Below, piece after piece: positions 27,901 to 40,796 of a stretch of DNA of 64,000 bases (position 1 is the stretch's first letter; each line of letters begins with the position of its first letter). The notes beneath the pieces are model-generated. The model was not told where the DNA came from. It saw only the letters and a list, made by a program, of their open reading frames with translations, and ran no database searches. The DNA comes from Prinia subflava (Eukaryota > Chordata > Aves > Passeriformes > Cisticolidae), in the NCBI RefSeq assembly GCF_021018805.1, contig NC_086256.1, positions 12,342,032-12,406,031 of the forward strand. Reading direction: 5' to 3'. Position numbers and translations under genes: made by a program.

Positions 27901-28995
27901 CATTCCTTAAATGATGTTTTCACACACTTTGCCGTCCTGGTAGCTGTGTCATAGAGCAGTGTACAAAGGCCTGTATTGCCAGGTGAAGGATAATGAGATG
28001 GTTGTAACAGCATGACAAACTTCTGCTGATATGCAGTTAAAACACAGTCGGCCTTACCCATTTTTTCTGTCAGGCATAATTCGAGTATCATGGATTTGAG
28101 CCAGGCCTCCACATGGCCAAGGGATCACTATGGTGGATTTATCCAGGAACTAATGTAGCTGGAGAGATTAATACGTGAAGAAGAAGTAGGTACTATATTT
28201 AATTTGAAGCAATGATGAACTAGACATCTAAGATAAAATTAAAGACACCATCGTGCTAAACATGCCTTCCACAAACTCAGAATTACACTCCTGGTATTTT
28301 TCTGTCTTGATGAAAATGATATTGGACTCAATAGTTAAGTCATCCCTGCAATGATTGCTGTTTCCCAAGCCCCAAACTTTTTCTACGTACACACTTCTAA
28401 TATTATTCATTAACCTATGCATTAATTTGTAAGATCTGTGCTCCCTTACACTATTCTAGAACTGTATTATCCTGTAAGAAAAACAAGCAGTATGAATTTT
28501 GCTATCAATAAAAGCAGTAGATAGAGGCTGCTCAGTTTTTTGGATCCAGGGAAACAGGGATTGGAAAGACTTAGGCACTAGGTCCAGTGTGTGCTGCTGA
28601 AGTGAAAGTACAGAAACAATGTGGTAGACATAAAATTTAAGCAAAACTCTTCTTCGGGACTCCCTTAATGATATAAAAAATACAGCTATCCTCGTTCTTC
28701 TTTCATATTCCTCCTCCCTTCATTTTGTAATAATCAGAGCAGCTTATAATCAACCATCCATTATAATGAGGAGATAAGTGCACAACTATGTGTGCATAGA
28801 AACATGTCCAGTGTAATTTTCACATGGAGTAGTGCTAGCCTTCAAGGATTAGAAATATTTGTATATTTCCTCTGAATTGGTTATCTTGGCTTTTCAATGC
28901 TACATTAGTGAAGAGTTGATTTAAAGAAATTTTGCACTTCTGGTTTGCTTTCCAGTGACACATCATAAAGCAGTTTTCAAAGATAGTCATAATGA

Positions 28996-29110
28996 GTGTT
29001 TTACAGATTGAGAAACTGAGTCCAGGCAACTGATTTATTCCAAATTATGCAGTGAGGGATAGAACCCAGGTTTCCTGGCTCACAGTTCATTGCTCAAAGC
29101 ACTATGTAAT
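28996..29110 (-). repeat. MIR-type SINE core fragment
   Basis: The block reads TTTTACAGATTGAGAAACTGAG, later GATAGAACCCAGGTTTCCTG, then GCTCAAAGCACTATG. This is the reverse complement of the MIR/CORE-SINE central region (…CTCAGTTTCCTCATCTGTAAAA…, …CCTGGGTTC…). The order and spacing fit MIR. It is ancient and diverged, as expected in an amniote genome. Confidence 0.75.
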
Positions 29111-29115
29111 GCTAA

Positions 29116-32100
29116 GTTACTTTAGAGGATACCTTTAGATGGCAGAAAGTAACCAGAGTAGAATAGCATCTCCTCCTGCTATTCATGTGCAATGTGTGCA
29201 GTCAACCTCTCCATTTTCTCATTCCTCAGGGGGTCCATCATCTCTCACCTCCTGTTTGGCAGATCCTACACTAAGTAATGCTGCACAGGGTTAAGAGAAA
29301 AGGAAGAAAGAACTAGAGAGAGGGGATGGCAGCTGTGCTGCGAAAGGGAACTATAGCAGTCCTTTTCAATCTACAAAGTGTTTAGCATTCACACTTTACG
29401 TTTTAGAAGAAACTTTTATCATATCTATCACAGAGACACCACAGGCAAGGAAACCAAGGGAAAAATAATAATTAAAAACTCTTGCTCTGCAGGGCATTGC
29501 TGAGTTTGTTTTTAATTCTAATTTATTTTGGCAAATTTTCCTGTAAATATTCTTTTTATTATTTATAATGTTCATAATGTATTTATTCAATCCATGACTT
29601 CTCTTCCCCAAGTTCAGCCTCACTTACACCTTGAATAAACTCACTTGTATCCAACATTTACAATTTTCCAGTTAGCAGCTGTAGGAATAATGGCAATGAT
29701 TGCTGAAGAAGAAATTCCTTTACTGAGGACTATTGAAAGGATAGGCTTCTAGGGGAAAACATGGGAAAGATGTAAATGCAGGTCTCAGCTTTTATTCACC
29801 ACAATTTTTATGAGAGTGTTTTATGCCTTTATGTTCTAATATATCAGTCAAAGGCAGAGCAGACTAAGAGGTTACAAGCAGAAATTTGATGTGAGATTTT
29901 TAATGGGAGTAGCTTAAAAAGATTATACTGTAAATTCACTTTGTACCTGACATCATGATGATCTTTGTACAAATAGGTGTTAAATGGTATGGCTTCTTCA
30001 CATCACACTTTAGGTTGCTATGTGGAGTACATTTCAGAGTTACAGAGACCTTTTTCCTTTTCACTTTTTTAAAACTATTTTTTTTATAATTTTGATAGCA
30101 CTCACCCAACAAATGTCTTCAAATAACAATTTGAGGAAGTTGACAAGAGCAGTTCATAAGAAACAGAAACTAGCATTATTGAATAAGGGCTTGGATTAAC
30201 TGCATTGACAGACACAGACCCGAGTGAAATGATTTTCCTATTACATTTTGATTAGTTTGTGGTTGTCTTCAATCTGTAATTTACCTTTTAAGAGAGTCTG
30301 GATTGCTCTTTGGGAGCCTCCCTGACAGTATTTGTCTCAGCATGGTCAGTGGAGTATTGAGGTTCCAGACAAAGAAAGATTTTGCTCATGGTTGGTGAAA
30401 TCATTAAGATGGGATCAAAATTTGGAAGACTTGGAAATAGGGAAAAAACTCATTCGGGATGTTTGGAGTAAGACACAAGGACTGGTGTAGGGAACACCTA
30501 CAGGAGGTCAGTTTTATACAGTAGAATTTGCTCCAAATTCTTGTATTAAGTGTATAGTACTACTTTACTCCTCCCACTTTACAAGGTATTTCATTTTATG
30601 ATATGAAAACTGTCAGTCCAAAAGAAGACGGCTACTCCCAAAATTTTCAAAGTAGATGTTGCCCTTTTATTCTGGACATGATTGGGGAAACAAAACCCAA
30701 ACAAACAAGAAAAAATCTTAAACTTTTTGATAATATTCTTTCAACTATATCCTAAGATGTTTCTTTCAATTACAATTGCAGAATTTTTTCCATCTCTCAA
30801 AGTAATTTAATATTTATATATAATTAATGAGATTTTAATCTTGTTATGCCACTGAGCTTGAAAGAAAAGTATATTGTTTCTAGATTTATGGCATATATTT
30901 ATTTTTGTTTACAGTTTATTAGAGTAGGAAATTTAACCTAGTCTCTCTTCTCTGTCTGAGTGTTCCCTCATCTGCTGATAGACTTCTCATTCTTCTGCTG
31001 GTTACATTTCTTTCTGATTGGATGAAAAAAAAATTGTCCCTCAAATGAGGAACTCATTCAACAGCAGGCACTGAAAAGCTTCCCACATATTTTCTCCTGC
31101 TCCTGAATATGTTTCCAATGCCCGAGCTTAGTTTCCTTACATGCAAATAACTAATTTATCACAGGTTTGTCAGAAGAATAATGTCTACTGTAGTATTAAA
31201 ATGTGGCTAAATTTACTAAAGCTATAAATAGGCAAGTGTCTGTCATTACATGAAGCATATGGACTAAAATAATTTCTGACTCATATGTTCCTCTGATTTC
31301 CGATAAGATAACAGAAACACACACATATATACACTGCCCTTTTCAAAAGCCTCAGTCCAACCCTTCTCCTTAGAGCTTTTTATCCCTGATCGATGGAATT
31401 GTGACAGAAAACAGCAGGTTACAAAAAATGATGATGGATATTTATTATCGTCTTATGAACTATAATTCATAAGTGTTCAATTGCTTCCGATTTTAAAAAA
31501 ACAGGCCACCCCCTCCTCCTGCCAAGTAAAAAAAAAAAAGAAAAAAAATATACTTGAAGAGATAACAATAAGCTATTCTTGACCTAGGTGGAGCCAAAGA
31601 AATTTTAGACAAAAGACAAAATCTTAAATCAGGGAAATAATTGAATGACCTCTGCTTGAAAAACTATGCCATAAATTATCTTTACACTCTGTGGAAACAT
31701 TCTCCTTTGCCTTTAGAGTAAATCAGACAATTTTCAGGCCAAACCAATTTTCTAAATCATAATTAGACAAGAGGCTAAAATAGGTCTTTGTAATGGAAGT
31801 GGGTTATAAATTTAACATGATATCCATAATTCATCCCTGAAGAAAGGTCGTTTACATTCTGAAAGCTTGGATAATATAACTTAAAGAGCTGGCCTGCTAA
31901 ATGGTGTAACAGTCTATCTTGCTTAGTTTACTTTAGAATTTTGATTCATACTGTGCTCGGTTCTTTTCCCAGTGGGAAAGCTAGATTCTTAAACCTCTTT
32001 CTCACACTTATTAAAATAATTCCCTCCTCACCAGGACATCAGCCTTGGGCATGCCCAGTTCTCGTGCTAATAATTTTGTCTTTTTCAATTCTTAAATGAG

Positions 32101-33194
32101 TTCTGAATTATAATTGACTAGCAAAAAGTTCAATTTTTGTATATATACATACAAATGCTTAAAATACTATTCTGACAGAGGAAGAAAACATCAGCTGCCA
32201 TTCAATAGAGCATTAGGCATTTAGCATACACAAAAGAGTGGGAAAGGTATGTTTAAGTGACACGACAAATATGTCAGTAGGCAAGTATATGTTTGAAAAA
32301 ACCTTTACCTTTTAAAAAAGTGAGTTGCAAAATATGTATTTTTCATAGCAAAATTAGAAATTTTTGGTATTTCACTAAGTAGTAAATTGAATTTTCAGAT
32401 TTCTTTTATTATCATGTCAACCTCCTACCAGTTTACATTAAAACTAATTCATTTAAATCAGATTTTTTTTCATTGCAGTTTCATTAGTAAGGAAGGGAAG
32501 AATGGAATATTCTCCATAAGCTGATAACAGCTATATTTTCCAAGAATTTTTAAAGAGAATATTGACTTTATTTGTCCCACAGCTTCTATCAGAATGCCGA
32601 AAAACCTATAATGTTTTAATTTTCATAGCATTACTTCCACTGCTTCAGGTACTGATCAGAAGTTTCTACAATTCAGATCAGAGATAGTTATCATGGAATA
32701 AATCTGACAAGCTTTTGCTCAAGGCCAAAGTAGTTCATTTGTAAAACTAGACTACACAGGTGCCAAAATAGGAAAGCCAGAGTCTCTTTTTACACTAGAT
32801 TCTAAATTTGTTGTTTAGCTAAATGACACAGTAGATCTCAGGAAATCATCACTCTCTCTAACACCACTGTACCAGCAACAACCTGTTTACTGGATTCTCT
32901 GTGATATTTCACATTTGGCCAAAACCACTGACCACTTGCTGTACTCTTACAACAAATTTGCTAAGTCCATTCCCTTTCTGACCTCATTTTCAGAATCAGT
33001 GTTTCACCATTCTGGTCTTTTTTCTAGGCCACAAGGAAGAGTGGCCCCACGCCAGCACTGTTTGTCTCACTCAGGGCTGTTTTGAGAATGTTGAATCAAC
33101 ATCTAATTGAGCAGACAAGCTGTCTCTATTTGCCCCTACATATCCATTTGTGGTTTTTCATCCTCCCACAGAAAGACTTTCTCATAATAAGCCT
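29116..33194. other. AT-rich non-coding DNA, no gene seen
   Basis: No open frame above about 75 codons and no recognisable RNA gene or transposon. Notable low-complexity points are an A12-G-A8 run around 31528-31549 and AT-rich stretches with TAATTA-type words. The region is probably intergenic or intronic. Confidence 0.6.
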
Positions 33195-33315
33195 TTGATT
33201 AGATTGCAAGCTCTTAAAGTCAGGTATTGGCTTTCTACTAACTGCGTGTACAGATCAACTTTAATAAGGCCTTGAAACTTGTTTGGCCTTTGGTCAATAC
33301 TGTGATAGTAACAGA
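33195..33315 (+). repeat. Ancient L2/CR1-type LINE 3'-tail fragment
   Basis: The stretch GATTAGATTGCAAGCTCTTAAAG…, followed by CGTGTACAGA, TTAATAAGGCCTTGAAACTTG, TTTGGCCTTTGG and a final CTGTGATAGTAACAGATGATAA, follows a repeat tail widespread in reptiles and birds and akin to L2/L3-type LINE tails (AGACTGTAAGCTC…, TGTACAG, AATAAGGCCCTG, GGGCCT, ACTGTAAT). Family assignment is from memory of the pattern. The minus-strand frame at 33238-33609 overlaps it and is spurious. Confidence 0.6.
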
Positions 33316-33735
33316 TGATAAGTTTATCCAATTCCCAACTTTCAATACTCCTCTGTTTTTCTGTACAACACACTGAATGCTGCCCCTGCTGCAGCATTCC
33401 TTTTTTTCTGCTGTAATTGCCTTCCCTTGCTTACAACCTAGTGAATAATATATGCTCACATTAGAGTGTTTGGCCCTGTGGGAGGACGTTCCAGTCACCT
33501 CAGTGTTTTTTTCAAACATGCTACTGTATGTGACACTATGAGATAAAGTAAGTAAACAACCAGATTGCACTTTGAATGGGTGCCACAGCTCAGATCTATG
33601 AATGCCCAAACAGAATAAAGAACCTTTCTGCTCAGCACCATATATTTGATAATTGGAGAAGTGTCTTGCAATTACTTTAATTCTTTTGATTTAAGGGATT
33701 TGCAGAACAATGAAATGAGGATTATTAGTGTTCTC

Positions 33736-33823
33736 TGAACATTTTACACATGAAGAAAGTGAGGTCCTCGGAGGTAAAATGACTCGTACAAGGTCACACA
33801 AGAAAACAGTAGAACAAGAAACA
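33736..33823 (-). repeat. MIR-type SINE core fragment
   Basis: GAACATTTTACACATGAAG, then AAGTGAGG, then GGAGGTAAAATGACTCGTAC, then AAGGTCACACAAG match the reverse complement of the MIR core (ATTTTACAGATGAGGAAACTGAGG, GAGGTTAAGTGACTTGCCC, AAGGTCACACAG) in order. This is an ancient, diverged copy with no target duplication visible. Confidence 0.8.
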
Positions 33824-33829
33824 TAACTT

Positions 33830-36800
33830 GTTTTTTGTATTGCTATCTACAATTAACTCCATACATAATAGGTGAAATTCCAGGGAAGTCAACAACACTA
33901 AGATTTTACTGCGTTCCATGGTTGCAGGGCAGGCCAGCAGGTCACAAAACATTTGCAATATTCTTAAGATATGAAGCCTGTTACAATAACTGAGTAATGT
34001 GATTGCAAAAGATCTACAAAGGCAAAGAGTCTGCTTAAAACCAGAAATATGAAGGCTTATGGCTGCTTATATCAGAGCACCAAGTGGGGAATGTGGCACT
34101 CAGGCAGTAACCTTTCCTTTGTACCATGCACCACATTTGCCCCGTGATTGGAGAGAGTAAACTCAAGGACAAAGGGAGCAAGGAGTAAGCCATCTGGTAA
34201 TCTTATCATGTAGCTTCTGCAAAATATTCCCTGCAGTGTAGAATTGTTCCAAGTTGCACATGCTGTGTGTTGCTGAGTGAGAAAACTGGCTGCTGTGGCT
34301 GAGGTGTATTGAGAGGAGAGAGGAACTCAGTGACCTGTTAATGGGCATGCTGTGTGTGGCCTCTCCTGCCTATGACTCCCTGTATTAGTGATCAGCTGTA
34401 TCCTGTTCAAACTAGAAACTGCTTAAATTTTACTGATTGTTGCAATGGTTTTGAGTCTGGGTGACGAGAAGTTTACAAATGCTTTTCAATAGCAAATGAC
34501 TCCTCTACATCTCAACAGGAGCAACTTTCTTCCTGTTCAGTTCCCTCTCCTCATTCTTCACACTGAACATAAATCACCTGTTGATTAAATCAAATACAGC
34601 ACAGTAGCAAAGCTGGCTTTTAAATCTAATACTATGAATAATAAAAGTAAAACACATACTTAACATTATTTTTAAATGTTGGTATCTAATGTTTGTCTGT
34701 TATGCAATACTTTTGTATCTATTCAGAAGCCCTGATTTTTGACAATGATGAGAAAATATAATTTCCACATATCAGGTTAGATACTGTAGGATTATATTTT
34801 CTTGGTGTCTTCAAGAAACTAGGAAATCATGAACCACTGGATTAAAAAAAAAGAAAAGTGAGGCTAGTGCTTTACTTGGGCACACACCCTAAGATCATCC
34901 AAGAGAATTTCCATGGATGGCAAGAAATATCCACCAGTACATCTATTAATAGGACCTCAAATTTCTAGTGGTTTTCTTACTGGTCTGAAAGGCTATCAAA
35001 AATACAACGATGTGTGTAAAGTGCTGCTAGTTTCACCAAAGGCCTATCTGCTGAGTAATAGCTAGACAAAATACCGACACAAAGAGATTTTTTCTACTTC
35101 TTTTCCTTTCAGTTTGGATGGTGGTATAGATGGAAAAAACCTAATAATTTAAAAATATTAATGTCATAGTAAATAACTGGATAACAGGGATACTGTAGAC
35201 TAAAAAATATTTAGAAATAGATTTTGTATTGCATTTTTAAATTCTTCAGAAGTATGGTTCTGTGAATAAAGAGAAAAATAATTAAAGGATAGGATACATT
35301 TAAAACTGTGTATATGTATGTAAATGGATGTATCCTATATGTAAATAGGATGCATATCACTGCATAATTTGTGTATACAAATAAGTCACATAATACATGG
35401 CACAATGCCATGGAGGTAGCAGTTTGTTGTGGAAAAAGGACCAAAAAACCTGTAAATGAACAGGATAAGCAGCCTGTTGCTGTATGATATCAGTACAAAA
35501 ACTGTTTACAGGTTTCTCTGTCTGTCTATATATCTTTCTTCACCAAATTACAAGGATCTCATAATTTAAATACTCCTAGTTTGTTGTTTCGGGGGTTTTT
35601 TTAATACGAAAAAAGTAATCCTAGTTGCTTGGGGAAGACAGCACAGCACAATATGAATAATAACATCTCATGACATACTAATGGAGAGTAAATTTAGCAT
35701 TTTTTAAATGAAGCACAGTTGTTTCCTGTTTTGCTCATTTCAGTGTTGCATCATATAATGTTTTATGAATGTTTTTCATAAAATAATGTGGGGCATTTTT
35801 AATATTCTTAATAATAGTGTGCTGAATTTGGATAGTTTCATTTGCAATTTAAGTAATGCTTTGTTCTGATGAGATCTCTGGAGGTGGTTTTGACATTTAA
35901 AAGTGATGTGAAGAGATTCAAAGTGATTAAAGCTGTCAAATGTTACCCTAATTGTGTGACTGCAATCTTTTCAGCCTCTTTCAATGAGTGTATACATTAT
36001 ACACGCTGCACAGCACTTCTGTTTAGATTGAGGTTTTTTATTAATGCCATCCTGATTGACAGAAATTATTGCAAGATCACAAGTGGAACTAAATTAGTTT
36101 GCCACTGCATTCAAGCAACATGCATAGCCATGAACTTTTAAGATGCAGTTATCCACTTAGTCCTTCCTCCCAAAAAAACAATGTTATGGGAGTGACATAT
36201 GATACCTTTCACATTTATACTGTCGTGCGAGTTCATAGGAATAAAAAAGTTTTGCCCATATTAGAATTATTTTAACCTTCAGCTTGTATTCAAAATGCTA
36301 CTTGACAGGTCATTTATTTTAAATATGGTTTCTAGCTAAGAAAAGTATCAAATATATTCTAATTAATTATGAACAAGTCAGATTTTCATGACTGATATTT
36401 TATTAATATCTTGCTATGTATTCATGGAAGCTGTAATACTTATTGATACCTTCTTGTCTATTAAAAATAAGAAAGCTTCAAAACCACTTTGATATCCTTA
36501 GATATTCATGTCTTAGCTATCTGGAGTAGTACTATTCCAATTATTTAAGAATATTTGGATATGTAGTGGAGTTTTTTTAAGGTAATTAGGTCCAAATGCA
36601 GTACTGCCTTCATAGATTTGTCTTTCTATACTAGTAGGAATAAAGGGTAAAAGTTAAATGTTTCATGAATTTTTTTGATCTTGCAGAATACTTAGTGATG
36701 GTGGTGTGGTTTAAAAACTTCCGTGTCACAACTGTTCAAACAGCTAGAATGAAATGCACAAATGTGTTTGCTTATGACAAAATGGCTGGAAACATGCAGC

Positions 36801-38880
36801 ACAACTTGGATGGCTGCAACCATAGTCAGGAGTTTCTTGCAATATTAAATGCAATGACAGTCATGTTTCTGAGGATTCTTTAGACAATGAATGAAGTGTC
36901 TGCTGGCCTCCACGCTTCAAGTGACCACACAAATACCGGAAATCTTGAAGCTCCTATCTCTCATACCCTAATTAGACATGCAGCTAAAACAGCTAAGCAA
37001 ACATGTAGGCTCAAAAAGAAATCAAAATGAACCTTAATACTGATGATGACAGCAGCAATTACTATGACAAGATTATCTCAACTGAAAATATAGTAGTGAG
37101 GACATCCTACTACAGAGAAAAGTTTTTAATGGGCTCCAAACTCTAGAGTAAACACTCTCACAGCTAGAAAATGACAATATTTGTTAATATTACAATTTGA
37201 AAGAAGGAAGAAAGAAAAAATCTGAGAAAAGTAAAATTTGGGTACAACTCCAGCAGAAATATACTGCAAAGAAACAAAGACATCCAACATACAGATATTC
37301 CGTTTTATTTATGAATATTTAGAGGATAATGGAGTGCATTTCAAATGAAAATTTCATTCATATCTGTCTTGTAGGTAGGATGATCACAGTGAACAGGTGT
37401 AGGGGCTATTACCTCTTTCATTTTCTGCTTTTTTGTTTTATTATTTAAAGAAGACCTGGAGAAATATTTACGTAGGATGAGTCTCAGTAGCACTAAGCTA
37501 TGAGACAAATAATGCTTTAAAAATTGCCCAACAACTGCTACAGAGAGATAGGAGGCAATTCTCCAAAGGACTTTTTTTCCCCTTGAGTTGTCCTGTTAGA
37601 TTTGCTTGCAGCTTTCTCCTGCTCAGTCTCATTGTTATCTGGGCTACAGAGAATAGAAGAATTAACATGTGAAATGTTAATTGTTTTTGCAGTAAATTAG
37701 TATATTGCTTACTCATTGGTGGTGATTTATTTTCAGGCTATTTTAATGCCATGTTTTGCATTGAGGGAATTATTTGTGTCATTGATACCTTTGGAATGTT
37801 GTGCACTTTTCAGTCGTGTTGCAGTCTCTTGACAACATTGTTAAGAATTAATTATAATTCACAATTACAATGGTTAACAATAAAGCTCAAGTTTCGATGG
37901 CTTTAGTGTCTGATGAGGGTAAGTAATAAACTTGTGTGAATAATTTATTCAGTGAATTTGCCAAATAATGTCTGCAAATAATTCTTTAGATTATTTGCAA
38001 GAAGTTCATTGTCAATTTTCCCACATGTGAAATCTGAGCTCATTAGAATGGACACACAGTCTTTATGGTCTTTTCCTGCTCTCTGGTAGTTATTCTGAAA
38101 CAGAGTATTTTAATTTCCAGAACTGATAATTTGTTTTTTACAAAATATTACCCAGAATTTTCGTTAAATTGAGCAATAAAGAAATTGGCTAAAATGCCTT
38201 TACACTAAAGATTAAATTAGAAGTATTTAGATTAGTAATTTCTAAATTAGTTATATTCAAATTCAGGTTTAATTATTAAAGAATTATAGTGGTTTTCAAA
38301 TAACAACTCACTCTTTCTCAGAGTTAGCATTACTTTAAAGTAGAAGCTGCATCTGGTATTGGCTGCCGGTAACTGTGGGATGGGGAGGTGTCTGAAAATA
38401 TTCAAAATTCATCGTTCTGCTGACAGGTTTGATTTTGTTCTATGGCAGAAAACACGGGCTCAGTAAGCTGGCATGATTCAGCTAAGCTTAACTAAGCTGT
38501 GTCCTTGATCAATGATTTAATTACCCCCTCATTCAGCTGCCTGTTACGGTGACCATGCTTCCACGCCTTGCGTTACCACTGCATATGTTAATTTATCCTT
38601 GCTGCTCAGGCTGCAGCACTGCCACAGCTTTACTCCCTCCAAGCTGACTTTTGGAGCCAGCAAGTGTGCAGCTGCTGGAAGCTGTGCTGAAATGAGGCTG
38701 CACACAACTCTTCTGAGGAAGAAGCTGCCTCACTGTTTCATAGCAGGAGCTTATGTTCTGAGAAGAGAGCAAGCGAGAGTGAAAGATTTTTCCTCAATTC
38801 CCCCCAGTTCTCTGTTAAATGAACATAAATCCACAGAGGAGTTTTATGTAACTCCACAGTGACAGGGCATGCTGTTATCA
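33830..38880. other. AT-rich non-coding DNA, no gene seen
   Basis: No defensible gene. The frames at 35869-36141 (plus, 90 codons) and 36665-36883 (plus, 72 codons) have no recognisable features. The segment 37640-38300 is rich in TAATTA/ATTA words and could be a conserved regulatory block, but only an alignment could tell. Confidence 0.55.
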
Positions 38881-38995
38881 AGAGCATAAAAACGTAGGAA
38901 GAACCACACTGAGTCAGACCAAAGGTTCCACCTTACTGAGTATTCTATGCTAAGCAGTAACCAATAGCAGATGTTCAGGGAGGAATATAGAAAAC
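38881..38995 (+). repeat. Ancient amniote interspersed repeat fragment
   Basis: The stretch AGGAAGAACCACACTGAG, TCAGACCAAAGGTTCCACC, TACTGAGTATTCTATG, GTAACCAATAGCAGATG, TTCAGGGAGGAA follows a repeat I know from sauropsid genomes with the hallmark order CATACTGGGTCAGACCAAAGGTCC, AGCCCAGTATCCTGT, GGCCAATGCCAGATGC, CAGAGGGAA. It is probably of CR1/L3 LINE descent. The exact family name is uncertain. Confidence 0.6.
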
Positions 38996-40330
38996 TGAAG
39001 AGTACAGAAGGCTTAGTCCTCACCTGTATGTAGATTTCATAAAAGCCAGTAGACTGTGCCATCTGAGGGAAACTCATGCCGGAGCTCTTTGCATTCCAAG
39101 GCTGCTTTTATATGAGTGACTTTTCAGAGCTTGAATGGGAAAAAAGAGAAAGATGTAAAAATTGAATAAACTTGCACCCAATATTAATATATAGGGGATA
39201 AAGATTTTCTATTAGGAACTATAGAACACTCTCCTTTAGCTGGAGTAAACAAATTAATACTTTATCCCCGTAATATCTAAAAAGTTTTGGAGCAGGCAGG
39301 ATAAAACTATAGTGATGATGATGAAGTCCTGCTGCAGGCTGTATATATTACATGGAAAAAATAAATCCTAAAAGAAGAATGAAATGTTCAGTTATTGCTA
39401 ATTAACTTTTCCTAGATATGTGTGTACTTCATGTCTTCTTTAAATATATGTAAATGTTTATTTGGGGGTGAAATCACTGGGCATGGAATAAATTTAGGAG
39501 GTTTGGCTAAAGTACTACCAGTGTGCTTAGTCTTTGGACATGATACTTTTGAGAGGGCACTATCTCAGCTCTTCTACTGAATGCCTCACACACCAAAATT
39601 GCCATCCTGAGATAAAAGTCTGACAAAAAAGGTCATCATTCAATTGAGGTCTGAGAACGTTAAAAATTCAATGCTTGTCAATTATTGAGAGGTTTTCAGA
39701 TCTTGGCATTGTCTATCACAGAAGGGTGTAGCAGTCCTGATATCCCGCTCTTCCCAAGGTACAGAAGATCCATCAAATAAAATGCTAGTTTGGACTGAAT
39801 TTGGAGACTGACTTAAGGGAAAAAAAGAAAAAAGGAAAAACCAAACAAGTTCTGAATACTTTAAATATAATGCCTTAGAGAAACGAGAAAGGACAAATTG
39901 GACAATGACCGATCAAGCCCTTTTAATCTATCCTCAATTATGTAGGAAATTTGATTTTTTTTCTAATAGGGAACTAACATAGGCCCTGTGTCACTTGCAG
40001 CACAGATGGCTATGAAAATATGAAGTCTATTCATACGAAGTAAAAAGACATCCTCATACCGATAATACAGATGATTGCAAAAGAAGCACTTGCTACAAAT
40101 TAAACTGCACTGTCCCAGAAATGTTTTGTTTAGCTATTACAAATACCTAGTTAAGCACGTACATTTTAGATTAGCAGATTGTACTGTTTGGGGTATATAA
40201 TTTGATAAAGAGGCAAAACAGGGACTTTCAAAATGAGATAGTTAATACATTTAAAATTAGATAGAGAATAGTCTGATATATAAAAGACTTTTAGGGAAAG
40301 TCTGGCTATGAAAAGCCAGTGCTCATGTAA
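38996..40330. other. AT-rich non-coding DNA, no gene seen
   Basis: Nothing recognisable beyond A-rich runs (around 39820-39842) and a short GAT repeat near 39310. It ends where the CpG-rich block begins. Confidence 0.6.
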
Positions 40331-40698
40331 GAGACAGAGGAGTGGTGCAGTGTTATGGGGATGAGGGGAGAGCCTGACGGTCACAGTTGTGGGGATTTCT
40401 CTCTGAGGGTTGGGCCGCGGCCTCCTCCACCCCGAGCTGCGGCCGCGCGGGGCTCTCTGCCCTCCGCACTGCTGAGGGACGGGGAAGGCCCCCCACACAT
40501 CCCCCCTGAGCCCGGCATTTCACCCCAGAGCCGGCAGCTCAGCCCTGTGCAGAGCCGCCCGTCTGTGCCGGGAGCCTGCCCGGGCCCCGCAGCGAACCTG
40601 TGCCACAGCCCGCAGGGACAGCACCGCCCGCTCCAGGGGCACTCACACCGCACCTGCACCCACACGGCTGCTGGCAAAGACCTTAGCACGCACCTTCC
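40331..40698. promoter_or_regulatory. CpG-island-like block at the provirus edge
   Basis: The sequence changes abruptly from AT-rich to strongly GC-rich with many CpGs, including GGGCCGCGGCC and GCGGCCGCGCGGGG near 40409-40450 and clusters around 40550-40640. It contains overlapping open frames on both strands (plus 40355-40720, minus 40381-40689), a by-product of composition, and no recognisable protein. A CpG island of this size could be a promoter of an unseen transcript, or a GC-rich retroelement remnant. The right edge coincides with the provirus insertion site, so the block is pre-existing flanking DNA. Confidence 0.5.
40695..40698. repeat. Target-site duplication, left copy (TTCC)
   Basis: TTCC directly precedes the 5' LTR TG and is repeated directly after the 3' LTR CA at 47695-47698. 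A 4-bp duplication is typical of gammaretrovirus-like (class I) integrases; alpharetro- and betaretroviral integrases give 6 bp. Confidence 0.85.
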
Positions 40699-40796
40699 TG
40701 TGGGAAATATGGTTATTTAATTCATGTTTTATAAATAATTATAGATTGGGAACTGTGATATATATTGTATGAATTTCTGTAAAGCACCTCCCTGAT

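Larger units (their letters stand above)
13536..28995. other. AT-rich non-coding DNA, no gene seen
   Basis: No defensible exon, RNA gene or full transposon was found. Minor items are a GC-richer patch at 15760-16020, a (GTTTT)n tract at 22208-22241, small perfect hairpins at 20699-20719 and 21844-21871, a T/G-rich stretch near 26940-27060 and a GC-richer patch at 27670-27900. The longest open frame (27585-28112, minus, 175 codons) lies over the last patch and has no recognisable domain. Confidence 0.55.

Noticed and set aside
27585..28112. 175-codon minus-strand open frame
   Set aside because: It lies over a GC-richer patch where the opposite strand is open too. It has no domain, repeat or signal sequence I recognise, and no supporting exon structure. 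Its length is within chance for the composition.
33238..33609. 123-codon minus-strand open frame
   Set aside because: It overlaps the antisense of an ancient LINE tail at 33195-33315, and the product has no recognisable feature.
40355..40720. Open frames on both strands in the CpG-rich block (121 plus, 102 minus codons)
   Set aside because: CpG-rich DNA has few stops in any frame, and the plus frame runs into the LTR. Proline/alanine/arginine-rich products without motifs.
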